Part shown: positions 23,543-33,273 of the stretch, one piece after another
Layout: each line of letters starts with the position of its first letter
Position numbering within the stretch: position 1 is the first letter of the stretch
Source of the DNA: Paramacrobiotus metropolitanus
Taxonomy: Eukaryota; Tardigrada; Eutardigrada; Parachela; Macrobiotidae
Reading direction: 5' to 3'
Assembly: GCF_019649055.1 (NCBI RefSeq)
Contig: NW_026570415.1
Location: 1 to 64,000, forward strand
DNA: 64,000 bases
Notes under the pieces: generated by a model
What the model saw: only the letters and a program-made list of their open reading frames with translations
What the model was told of the DNA's origin: nothing
Database searches by the model: none
Program-made: the position numbers and the translations under genes

Positions 23543-25200
23543 TCAACACCTCTTCTGAACCTGCAAGAGAAAATACCGGCAGATACGCGACAGAGTCTCT
23601 ACCTGTAATTCTTGCAGCTCATCCACCACCCACTTCTTTCCATGGTAATGCGCCGACGGACGCGGATCAGAGGATTGTGTGCCATACAGCATCGCACATA
23701 ACTTTTCCTTGTGTCCATTCGTAGTGCCTTTCATCCAGCGGGACAGCTCTTGCAGGAACCATTCGCTCGCTACCGGTGCCGCCGTCTCCAACGCGTCCCA
23801 TACAACGCAGCCAAAATCCTGACGTACTGGCAATAGCGGAACCTTGGCTGTGAGCTGCACACGCCTGTCACAAAAACATAATTACAGCAGACCAAACGAA
23901 GCTCGCAGTTTGACAAGAAAATGGTGTTACACGGGAGACGACTACATGCGGTGATGAAATCCTGCAGACGATACAGAGGCGTTCCATTTCGCGGGAACTC
24001 GGAAGGAAGAGGCGGATGCACCAGACATGCGGATACGTTGGCCGACCAATCCACTTGCACATTGAACTGGAAACCGCGGAGCACCATGTTTCGCAGGCGG
24101 ATTCCGGGTCGCTGCTGAGCGACATAGCTGATTATCTTGCACAGCCGCATCATGCCCGTAATGCGCTGGTCAGTGGTCACGCTCGTCTCGTGCACCAGGA
24201 CCACGTGCTGCGCGCCAGGATGCAAGCGTTTGAACACGGTTGCCATGTCAACGAACCCTCGCCCCCATAAGTACTCAGCGACATCTCTGATCATGATACA
24301 AGCACACAGCGTCGGTGCGTCCATTATCGAGTTCCACGCGGCACAGACCCTGCGCAGCTCAGTCTGCTTCGCTGTTTCCAAATACGAAAACGCTTCCACC
24401 AGCAAATCCAAAGGAAGCGATTCCATCTTTGCGTTGTTTGTTGGATCCTCGCTTGGAACTTTCGATTTTCTGCTGCGCTCACCATGAAGTTCCGCATCGA
24501 CGGTCCAAAAAGCGCGCAGCACATCCGACCGAGCTGAATCACGGTCAGCAGGTCGATAGTGCCAGTCTGGCGGGCCGGAAAAATCCCGGAACGGAATGAA
24601 ATCCAGCCGGGCGTCAACGAAACTCACCACGTTCATGGTAGAACGAAAGGGACGGTTGTTCACTTCAGAATTCACTCGCTGAATGATCGTCTTGGCTTGC
24701 TCCGCGGCCATTGAGCGAAATTGATCGTCCAACTGCACGCTATCCTTAACGAACGTCCCGGGACGAATCGGTTCGCGCGATTCTTGCCGGCGAATCCGAT
24801 TCCAGGGGACGATCTCGGTGCACGGCGTTCCGCTGGGCGAACGGCGAACATGGACCACGGGGCCGATACTCTGCTCGTCCCGCGGCACACCGGATCCGAA
24901 AACCACCGCTTCCCCCGGGAACCAGATCCACGGGCCCATCGGTGATTCTGGAACGAGGGCTTCAACGGTTACAGTTGAAAACTCGTTATAAACAGTGCGA
25001 GGCCGATTACCGTTTCCCTTCTTGTATGGTTTGTAAGGCGGGAAGAGCCTGCCGAATGGGACGAATTCTCGGTGTCGAGTGGGACAGAGGAAATCGACGA
25101 AGAGCCCGTCGTACGCCAGGTCCACCACGCGTCCGCGCCGCATCATCCCATCGTCACCCACGACGTCCACACTGTTGCCGTAATGCAGTCTCTTGGACAT
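23543..25200 (-). pseudogene. FMRP-N-like/F-box/LRR gene, no coding introns, one frameshift
   Basis: Close paralog of the gene at 16884, in inverted orientation. From ATG at 25200 (M-S-K-R-L-H-Y-G-N-S-V-D-V-V-G) the frame is open through both Tudor-like units (GRVVDL, R-E-F-V-P-F-G-R-L-F-P-P; T-E-I-V-P-W-N-R-I-R), the KH0-like part (T-F-V-K-D-S-V-Q-L-D-D-Q), the F-box (LPLDLLVEAFSYLETAKQTE) and most of the LRR-like region. A single-base loss relative to 16884, around 23860-23880 beside an A5 run, moves the last 105 codons (L-T-A-K-V-P-L-L-P through D-P-R-P-S-A-H-Y-H-G-K-K-W, stop at 23543) into another frame. All the rest aligns without a gap in frame, so a sequencing error is possible and the gene may be live. 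The reading frame has no introns, like its sister. Confidence 0.85.
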
Positions 25201-25600
25201 GGTTGAGAAGATCAGGAGTTCAAGTTTCCCGCCTGAAACAACAGTTCAGATGTGGAGTTCAGTAGACGTAGCCGAGTTGAGTGCTTAACTCGCGTAACGG
25301 AAGGTTAGTGGGCAATAAAACCGATCAAGGATAATCCATAAAATGGAGATAATATACTTCTGGAAAGGAAAATAATTAGCGAAGAAATTCCAAAACCCAA
25401 ATCGATTCCTAATTTTCCATGCAGCAAACGATAAAGAAAGCAAGTGAGCGCAGCCGCTGCGCGGCGCCAACAGTCATTGGAATGAATAAAGCAAGATGGC
25501 ATCCGGTTAAAAGGTCAACCAATCACTGGTCGTGTGGATGGCTATGCGAATAAATCGGCAGCTTTGTCGAAAGGAGGCCGGCGCTTCTCTAAGCGGCTAA
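25201..25600 (-). promoter_or_regulatory. Promoter/5' UTR matching 16481-16883 in inverted orientation
   Basis: Reading on the minus strand, the blocks gccggcctc, gccgattta, gtgattggttgacctttt, gccatcttgctttattcatt and tgtttcag occur in the same order as upstream of the gene at 16884. Their retention while the surrounding bases differ suggests functional constraint. The acceptor-like tgtttcag lies 37 nt upstream of the ATG. Confidence 0.55.
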
Positions 25601-26313
25601 ATGACGGCCTTAACCTAATTTAGCGATAAATTGTTTACTTCTTCTAGTATTTGCACTGCACTGGCCACATTGGCTTTAAACCAAACAGAAAATCGTGTGT
25701 TGAACTGTCTATAATATGTCTCGTTTTCTGTGTTGTAACAAGCAATTGGGAAAAGGACGATTTAATCAAAAAGAGCCCATTCGCTTTGTGTGTCTGTGCA
25801 ACGAAAATCTAGATACGCTGTGCTTTCGGAGAGTGTTACTGCTATGCCATACTCAAAAACTCCATATTCCTCGTGTGCTTCCGTGACTTTCATAACGTTT
25901 TCCTCCGGAAAACTGTTGAAAATAACGTCGGTGATGGCGCTGGTAGATGGTTGAAATTGATGCCGAAAACATAACCACAAGGTACACAGCATTACTGTGT
26001 AATCGAAAGGCGAAAGGGTACAAGAAGTTTTAAATTATGGACTAATACTAGATTAATTTATAATATGCAAAGTCAGCGGTGAACAGATACACGATAATCA
26101 GTTGCCAGGATTTTCAAAATTCCTTATGTACATGGCAATCAGGGATGTCAGGACGAGGTTCTCGTATAGCGACAGGTTAGGCAGCGTTCTAGCGCTGTGT
26201 GTGTTTTGGCATTGTACGGAAGAACATTTTCAGGCGTGCTGCTTTTTTGACAAGTCCTAGAGTCCTATTCACAAGCTGATATTAGCATATACATTTGATA
26301 CTGATGATTCGTA
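25601..26313. other. Spacer
   Basis: AT-rich. A 76-codon minus-strand ORF at 25762-25992 (F-N-S-F-P-E-E-N-V-M-K-V) is preceded by no clear promoter or splice site, and I do not recognise it. The sequence Y-G-V-F-E-Y-G-I-A-V-T-L followed by L-D-F-R-C-T-D faintly recalls the first Tudor-like unit of subfamily B, so a decayed fragment is possible. Confidence 0.35.
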
Positions 26314-26315
26314 TA

Positions 26316-26481
26316 AGGCCCTGTCCCGAATTTGAAGCGAATCTCGCTATGGTATGGTTGCTCAACCGCACGAGGTGGCTGTATGCAGTGGCCACGCCTA
26401 CAGATACGGTACGCGAAGCCACCTCGCGAGGTGGAGTTGCTGTATCGCAACGAGATTCGCTTTGAATTCGGGACGAGGCCT
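26316..26481. mobile_element. 166-bp MITE with 31-bp TIRs and TA target site
   Basis: The left end AGGCCCTGTCCCGAATT continues to GCGAATCTCG. The right end is the inverse, AGGCCTCGTCCCGAATT to GCGAATCTCG, with about 28 of 31 positions matching. TA lies on both sides (26314-26315 and 26482-26483), as for Tc1/mariner-type elements. The interior itself folds (acgaggtggct against agccacctcg). No coding capacity. Confidence 0.85.
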
Positions 26482-26772
26482 TAGTGATCTATCGCAGTTT
26501 CTGTTGATTTTGTGATTTCTCTTGCCTATTTCCGCGTGTATCTGCTGCTGAACCGTTCGTTGGCGCACATTTCGGTTGTCCAGTTGTTGCACTTTCTCGT
26601 GTCTTTTTTTTATGAGTGCAGCACGTTTCCCGTTTATTTGTAAACAATTGTACAAAATCATTGAACAACAGTATACAGATTCAGGTAAGACATCATTCCT
26701 ATCACAACTCAAACGTTAACGAACGTACAGCGCTTCAGTGAAGAACTCCCATGCGGCTGCTTTAGTGGCTCT
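26482..26772. other. 3' flank of the small secreted peptide gene
   Basis: T-rich stretch with no feature I can support. Confidence 0.4.
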
Positions 26773-27081
26773 CTAGTCCTTATTCTTGCCCAAATGCTTC
26801 TGCACCACGCCCTTGACCACATTGGCCGCCGCGCCCACCTTGGCGCCGTCGCCGGCACTGACACCGGGCGCCAGCGCTCCGATCACGGCTCCCACTACTC
26901 CGCCCTTTCCGGCATCGGTCAGAACATTGCGACGACTTCTCTCCAGGGAATACGCATCTACACGACACAGCACAAGGGTTAAACTAGATAATCGCAAATC
27001 GCAATACAACTATATTCAAATACACTTACTGGCTGACACGACGAGGAAGACGAGGAAAAGACATGCTACGCGCGCCGACAT
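26773..27081 (-). CDS. Small secreted peptide precursor (78 aa), glycine/alanine/valine-rich
   Basis: Two exons on the minus strand: 27081-27030 (ATG, 52 nt, donor gtaagt) and 26957-26773 (acceptor gtgtag, stop TAG), joined in phase 1. Exon 1 encodes a signal peptide, MSARVACLFLVFLVVSA, with an A-x-A-like cleavage region at the exon junction. Exon 2 begins A-Y-S-L-E-R-S-R-R-N and offers a furin-like R-S-R-R cut. The mature part of about 51 residues has T-D-A-G-K-G-G-V-V-G-A-V-I-G-A-L, then a Gly/Ala/Val-rich stretch and a Lys-rich end (K-H-L-G-K-N-K-D). Net charge is slightly positive and there are no cysteines. The layout fits a processed secreted peptide, for example an antimicrobial or neuropeptide-like product. 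I recognise no family. Neither of the large gene families in the window resembles it. Confidence 0.75.
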
Positions 27082-28546
27082 TTTACACACTGTTCAGGAT
27101 TTTGCACGAGTAAAAAATAAAGAAAAATTAATGTGTAATAATTATGATTAAGTAAAAAGCAGTTAGCTTCGCTTTTATACGCGCGTGTGATTGTTAAGCG
27201 GCAAAGAAATTTAGCCCCAAGCTGCATGATAGTGCGCAAGGTGTTATTCCGCTTAGTTTTTCGGTGTTGACGGAAATGTCCCATATAGTGAGTACGGTAC
27301 TTAATTTATTCGGTTCTTTTGCAGCGACTGCTTTTGTCGAGCAGTTTAATTCGCCACGCGCTATGAGCATGCACCGTGGTTAGCTGTGGCTGAATCACGT
27401 AGCGCCCGCGGGGCACTTTCTAGGCGCGGTAACAGCTCACTTTTTGCGGTTGTTTCCAGCGCAGCTGCGTTTAATTAATTCTCTTATAAAATTAATTAAG
27501 AATATGTATCGTAAAACTGGATAAACACCACAAGAGGCTAATCTTCTATGGCTGCCACCCAGTGAAAAAATTTGTGAATATTTATGAAGGAACGGCTTGT
27601 TTTCGGTCCTGCAGGTCGAGCGAAGATTATGATACAGTTTCACTGCGATTTTTTGTATATGTGAATGTACATATGTATCTGATATCACCGACTAAGACAA
27701 TAATCGTCAGGTTGTCGCACAAAATCGCTACGCAAAAAGTTCTTCAACTTCGCGGCTTCGTAGTGGGCGACGATGTTAGTAAGGTTTTATCGAAAATTAA
27801 AACACAATATTAAGGAACTGCAAAGATTTTATACAGGTAGAATATATCAGCTGCACATTGGATAGTCTGTTATTGATTATTAAACTCTTAAATTAACGCA
27901 AGTCACAATTGTCGCATTATATACGTTCCTACCGGGCTAGTACTATCGATATAGTAGTAAAATCTACATCTGTATGCGCACATTACAATGATTACGATTT
28001 ACGATAAACTGTTATAATAATCATTATGACATGTACTGCACATGTACAGTTACTACAGTATACAAGGATACAGCCGGTGTAAACAGCGGCAATGGCACAG
28101 CCGGTGCATACATGTTGAACATGCATGTACAAAGCGCAGTACATGTTGTACTTGCTCTATGTACATACCATTGCACATAATCCGCATGTGTGTGAGACAT
28201 TGGAATGCTTTATGCGTCAGTGCACAACGATACAACTTCCGCCTGTACCGGCATCAGACACACATCACGCAAACCTTGCATGATACTACATTAGGACATG
28301 TGAGTTCGGTACATATTTGCATGCATTTTGCCTGATGAGACAATTTAATGCAATTTGAAGCCATGTTTGTACTGAATACGTACAAAAATTCCAGCACAGT
28401 ATTAGAGCTAACACATTACAGCAGATACGTACTAACCTTAGATAAAAATACACGCAGACCCCTGTACGGAGCTATCAGTGTTCTTTTTTACTATTTCGAC
28501 TGGAAGCGGCTTGTATAAGACATCACGTTGCTCCACTATTTTGACC
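27082..28546. other. Divergent promoter region between the peptide gene and the BTB gene
   Basis: No gene supported. From 28030 to 28180 the motifs catgta, acatgt and tgtac recur with many small palindromes, making an ORF at 28042-28335 that I read as chance. No TATA box stands out for either neighbour. Confidence 0.45.
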
Positions 28547-29912
28547 ATGACCTGCCGCACTGTAACGCAGCACAGCGGCGTCCTGTATCCGATCGTCCTA
28601 TTATACGAAATTCCCACGGAGCGCTTCGAGAAGAGCTCCAACGGCTGCGGCTACTGGATCTACACGGCTGATATCGGTGTGGAGGAGCAGCCGCAGCACA
28701 CCGGCATTCCACCGACCGTCTGGTGCATCACCATTACCGTCAACCAGACCAACGGCGTTGCCTCCGCCAAGATCGAGCCCTGCATCGAGCGCACACAACT
28801 GACCAGCCCGGAAACGATACGCGTGGAGTGCGCGGTCAGCGGAACCGTCAGGTAATTATTAGGCATTTATGCCAATAATTTTAGTATTTTGTTTTTCTTT
28901 GTAGCTTTTATTACAGTACATTGATTATTATTTCCTCTTTCTTCTGGCTTAATTTTCCAGGTTTCACGAGTGATTCTCCTACAATTTTTTCTTGTTTATG
29001 CTTCGAAATGCATGAGGGAAATTTTTACTATGGAAGCCATTCATTTTGAGCATTTTTGTTTGTCCGGAAATTTAAACACCAGGTGACAGAAATAAAACAG
29101 TGTATATTTAAAGTAAAATGAACGAAATATGAGACAAAACGAAATGCACAACCATAAAAAAAAACTTGGTTTTTGTTTTTACAATACAAGTACGAATTTT
29201 ATGGGGAGAACACTGTCAGCGTAAACTACTCATATTTTTTCTTGGTTATAGTGCAGGTTACGGTGACAAATTCGAGGTGACCATCGGGCCGGACGGCTGG
29301 GCCAGCCAGGAGACCGCCCGCTCCGTCTCCGTCCCCATCGACTCCGACTACTACGCGCTGTGCCGCACCAGCCACTGCCGCCTGCGCAGCCGCGCCACCG
29401 TCTACGCCAGCCTGGCGTTCTACACCCAACCCGACCGCGGTCGCACCGCTGCCCACCAGCGTCAGCTGCTCCACAGCCTGGGCCACCTACTGGATAGCGG
29501 CCGCTCCGCCGACTGCACCATCGTCTCCCGCGAGGGCAAAGAGTTCCCGGCGCATCGCGCATTGCTCGCCGCGCAATCCCCGGTGTTCGACGCCATGTTC
29601 CACGCCGAGATGAAGGAGCGGGCGTCCGGGGTGTGCCGGGTGGAAGAGAGCGCGGAGATCGTGGCGGCGCTGCTGCGGTTTGCGTATACGTGTCGCGGAA
29701 CCTTGGAGCAAGGGGAGCGGATGGAGGAGCTGCTGGAGGCGGCGGATAAGTACGATATGCGGGAATGGCGAGCGCATTGCGAGGACGTGATGGCGGACGG
29801 TCTCAACGTGGAGAACGCGCTGCGGTATCTGGTATTCGCCAAGGAACGCGGGCTGAAGAAGCTGAAGGTCAAGGCGGCGCAGTTCATCGGGGAGAACTGC
29901 ATTGAAATTTAA
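28547..29912 (+). CDS. MATH-like/BTB-BACK protein (SPOP-like layout)
   Basis: Two exons, 28547-28851 and 29252-29912, joined across GT-AG (donor gtaatt, acceptor ggttatag) in phase 2, give 321 residues. The start is the ATG before T-C-R-T-V-T-Q-H. The N-terminal ~160 residues (with P-P-T-V-W-C-I-T-I-T-V-N and R-A-T-V-Y-A-S-L-A-F) have the length and strand pattern of a MATH domain but are divergent. A BTB fold follows: S-G-R-S-A-D-C-T-I-V, E-F-P-A-H-R-A-L-L-A-A-Q-S-P-V-F-D-A-M-F and E-M-K-E-R. The end is BACK-like (A-A-D-K-Y-D-M-R, N-A-L-R-Y-L-V-F-A). In animals such proteins are Cullin-3 substrate adaptors, so this is a second ubiquitin-adaptor type in the window. Its coding GC is far higher than the neighbouring family, suggesting a different history. 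Confidence 0.85.
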
Positions 29913-30625
29913 ATGTCAAGCCATTCCATGTGAGCAGAAGCACCGGCTTTTTGTATCATAATAATTAGTACAAGTTTATAACTATTTTCCAGCGATAATC
30001 GTAATTCAACGCTTGCTGTGTGAAGCCGTTTGTAGGTTTCGGCACGTTTCGTATCGACAAATTCGATTTTTTTAAGGCGACCTAGCTGAGTTTTTTCGAA
30101 TATTGGGCTAAGAAAGCGCGGCGATCAGCCAATTAGGAAGAGCGATACTACTGAATGTTTAGCGACTCGAAAGGTCAGAATGTTAGGGTTGCAAAACAGT
30201 CAGGCCAACAAGTAGTCTGTTACAAATAGCATTAATATATAATCCCAATAAAATCCCCGTAGATCGTGATTTCGAAACTGCGTTTGGTACATTGAGCGAA
30301 ATGTTTTACGATGATTTCTTCACAAGTGTCTCGCAAACTTTGGGGTGTTTACTAAGAAACATCGTGCACAAACAATAAATGGAGCCATCGAATCCAAATA
30401 AAAATGCAGCAATGAGGCGAAACAAAAATAGAATGTGATGGTATACGAAATGCTGTGAATCAGATTGAAAAAGAAACTAGCTCAAGCCAATTACATTCAA
30501 GCGTCAAGTATCACTTAAGTGACTTAACCACCACTTAATAACACACGGTAGCTCCTGCCAAACAGTGAACAAACAGTGAACTAAGCGTTTAACGTGGAGC
30601 AGAATTGTGCAGTCCCTCACGCAGC
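29913..30625. other. Spacer between two converging genes
   Basis: 3' flanks of the BTB gene and of the minus-strand F-box gene. AT-rich, with nothing else visible. Confidence 0.45.
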
Positions 30626-32009
30626 TCACCATGTCATCCCAGCCGCCCACTCCCGTAGTTGCACGAGGAAGTGCAGGGACAGCCGCGACAGCTTCTGTAG
30701 ATGCACATCTTGCAGACCGTCCACGCACCACTTCATCCCGCGGTAATGCGCCGACGGATGCGGACCGGCCAACTCCAATGCGCCCAGCATCTGCAAAATG
30801 AATCGGCACCGTAGCGACCTTCAAGTCGTAACAGAAACCGGTTGTAAAACAAAACAGGCAGGTCTACCTTGCAGAAGGCTTTTTTCACTTCTTCCTCGCG
30901 TCTCGGGTTCCCGCCCACTTGCAACCGCTGAAGTAGACCCGGCAGCAGCTGCAGCTTGCCCTCACTGGGCAGCGACAGTGATGCCTCCATCGCTTCCAAG
31001 AATGCGTCGCGGAAAGCACCGCCGAGCGGCAATCGAGCGCTGGCTATGTTGATGGAGAACGAAGCACCATATTCAGGCTTCCACTTCAGTGAAACATCCC
31101 CGTTAACGATGTGCAGGGCATCGCACGGCAGACTGTGGCAGACGGCCAGTAAATCCTCGAGCCAGTAAAAACGAAATTCCGGCCTGGGCAGAGCTGCTGA
31201 AACCTGAGTGGTTTCGGCGGCGCCGTGTATCAACAAGCAAAGTTCGACGTTAAGCAGATGGAGGCAACGCAGGCGGATGCCGGGCTGATGATCAGCCACG
31301 TACTGGATCATGTCGCACACCAGCATCGCGTAGTCCGTGCCCATGCGTTTATCAGACGCACGTTGAACGACAACGCGCTGCGTCCCTGGGCGAAGGCAGT
31401 GGTACAGCGTCGCCCAGCCCAGGAAAGCGTCCGTTCCGCGTGTGGCGGTGCGGATGACGATTGTGGCACGCTGTACAAGTGAATCGATGATCCGGTTCCA
31501 CGTTGCGCAGACAGCGCCCAGCTTCGTCTGGTCCACCGTGTCCAAGTAGGAGAAGACTCCCTGCCATAATTCGGTCGGCAGCGCCATTTTGTAGTTGATG
31601 GCAGGAGTCGTGTCAGAAAGCCTCTCCGCCGCCCGGATGAAACTGCCATGGAAGAGGTCATCATCGCTCTGAAAACACAACCGCACACGGTAGTAGAACA
31701 TCACCCACACAAAGGAATGCTTCGGCGCAGAAACCAGTTTTGGCCAGAAATTGGGAGAATCGCTACTTGAGAGGATAAAACGACTCGTATTTGTCTGACT
31801 CCAGAAAAACTGCGATCTCTTACCGACGCTTCTTCGGATGCGGAGTAGTCTGTCGGTTTTGCTCAATCTGGTAAATGTACTTCAGTTTGCCATCCACGAT
31901 ATCCACCGCCGCGACGTAGAACCAGCGGCGAATCCGCTCGACGTCATTCAATCGTCTGATGAGCGCCTCGGTTTCTTCCGCAGACAGCGAGCGAAACTCT
32001 TCGCCCAAG

Positions 32010-32161
32010 TGTGACGGCATGTACTTTGTATATGACTTCAAGTGCTTAGCAACGTTAACCTTTATGAATATTTACATTCCTGACATACAGTCTACAGTTA
32101 GTCAGTTCTCTGGTTGGCTCGCGGAATTAAATAAAATATACGTATTTGGTAATACGTGACA
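32010..32161 (+). repeat. 5' LTR, 152 bp
   Basis: Begins TGTGACGGCATG and ends AATACGTGACA. Contains an aataaa-type signal (taaataaaatata). Identical to the 3' LTR. Confidence 0.95.
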
Positions 32162-32202
32162 TTCTGGCGTGAAGGATTGTTTTCTAACTCATACGCGCAG
32201 CC

Positions 32203-33273
32203 ATGCCAAACAGTACTACCTCTGCACCTGCTTCTGCACCCTCCAAAGATGATAGCGGATCTGGTCTTCTCCGTTTTGAGCCAGCGACCATGACTTGGCG
32301 CAGCTGGCAGTTTCGTTATCGCAATTACATCAAATTGCGAAAGGTCACGGACACCGACGAACAAAAGGCCATTCTGCTTGACGCTCTTGGGGTTGAAGCG
32401 ATGGAAATGTTACATTCGATGTGTTTGCCTCGCGATCCTGATGATTATACAAATGCACAAATCGTAGACAAACTCGAGCAGGCATACGTCAGGAAGACTA
32501 ATGCCACCGTCGAATGGGCGAATTACTTCCGACTGCAGCAGGACGCTGGAGAAACTCTCCTTGATTTCTCCAACAAACTCCGCCGCAAAGCGATAAACTG
32601 CAATTTCCCTTCTGATGTCCTCGAAAAAAACTTGTCATCGACATTTCTAAACGGGGTCACTAATGACGCAACTCGACAGCACCTTATGACCAAGGATTTT
32701 ACGACCTTGGAGAAAGCGCTGGAATTGGCTCAACAATACGAGCTTGCGAAGAGCACGAAGCGCGGTCAGCCCGCCGCTGAAGTAGCCAGGATCGAAGGCG
32801 CGCCGAGAAGAGGCGGAGGCAACCGTGCGCGGGGAAACAGACAAGGAGCTGGACGCGGCAGAGGCAACGCGCCAGTTCGAAGCGGACCCAGAGGTGACAC
32901 ACCGTGCGCCGGATGCGGAGCTAACCACGCGCGCACAGAGTGTTGGGCAAAGGACGCTGTGTGCCGGAATTGCGGGAAGAAAGGGCACATCGTCAAAGTA
33001 TGCCGCAGCAGCAAGCAACCGCCACAGCGAGGCCGAGACGGACGGCGAACCATGATGGTCGAAGAAGAGTTCGACGTCATGTCGGTTGACGCCGCGATTG
33101 GGCAATCCATTTACGTGCCAGTGCAGTTGAACGGCACCCCAGTGTCGACGGTGCTCGATACAGGCTCCGGTGTCACCATAATCACGGTGGAGACATGGAG
33201 ACAGATTTGTTCACCAAACTGGCCCCATACACGCATCCACTGCGTAGCTTCACCGGCCATACCTTACGTGTGA
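32203..33273 (+). CDS. gag: Gag polyprotein with zinc knuckles and protease start
   Basis: ORF of 356 codons from an ATG 41 nt after the 5' LTR. The first ~200 residues are a capsid-like helical region (W-R-S-W-Q-F-R-Y-R-N-Y, then F-S-N-K-L-R-R-K-A). A basic Arg/Gly-rich stretch follows (N-R-A-R-G-N-R-Q). Two zinc-knuckle-like motifs come next: C-A-G-C-G-A-N-H-A-R-T-E-C and C-R-N-C-G-K-K-G-H-I-V-K-V-C. The aspartic protease core D-T-G-S-G lies near the end. The ORF overlaps pol by about 80 nt in another frame, as expected where this family uses -1 ribosomal frameshifting. Confidence 0.9.
   Translation: MPNSTTSAPASAPSKDDSGSGLLRFEPATMTWRSWQFRYRNYIKLRKVTDTDEQKAILLDALGVEAMEMLHSMCLPRDPDDYTNAQIVDKLEQAYVRKTNATVEWANYFRLQQDAGETLLDFSNKLRRKAINCNFPSDVLEKNLSSTFLNGVTNDATRQHLMTKDFTTLEKALELAQQYELAKSTKRGQPAAEVARIEGAPRRGGGNRARGNRQGAGRGRGNAPVRSGPRGDTPCAGCGANHARTECWAKDAVCRNCGKKGHIVKVCRSSKQPPQRGRDGRRTMMVEEEFDVMSVDAAIGQSIYVPVQLNGTPVSTVLDTGSGVTIITVETWRQICSPNWPHTRIHCVASPAIPYV

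Noticed and set aside
28042-28335. 97-codon Cys/His-rich ORF
   Set aside because: No paralog, no start context and strong short-palindrome composition. Likely chance.
29226-29902. Long minus-strand ORFs opposite the BTB exon
   Set aside because: Shadows of a GC-rich coding exon. The plus strand carries the BTB motifs.
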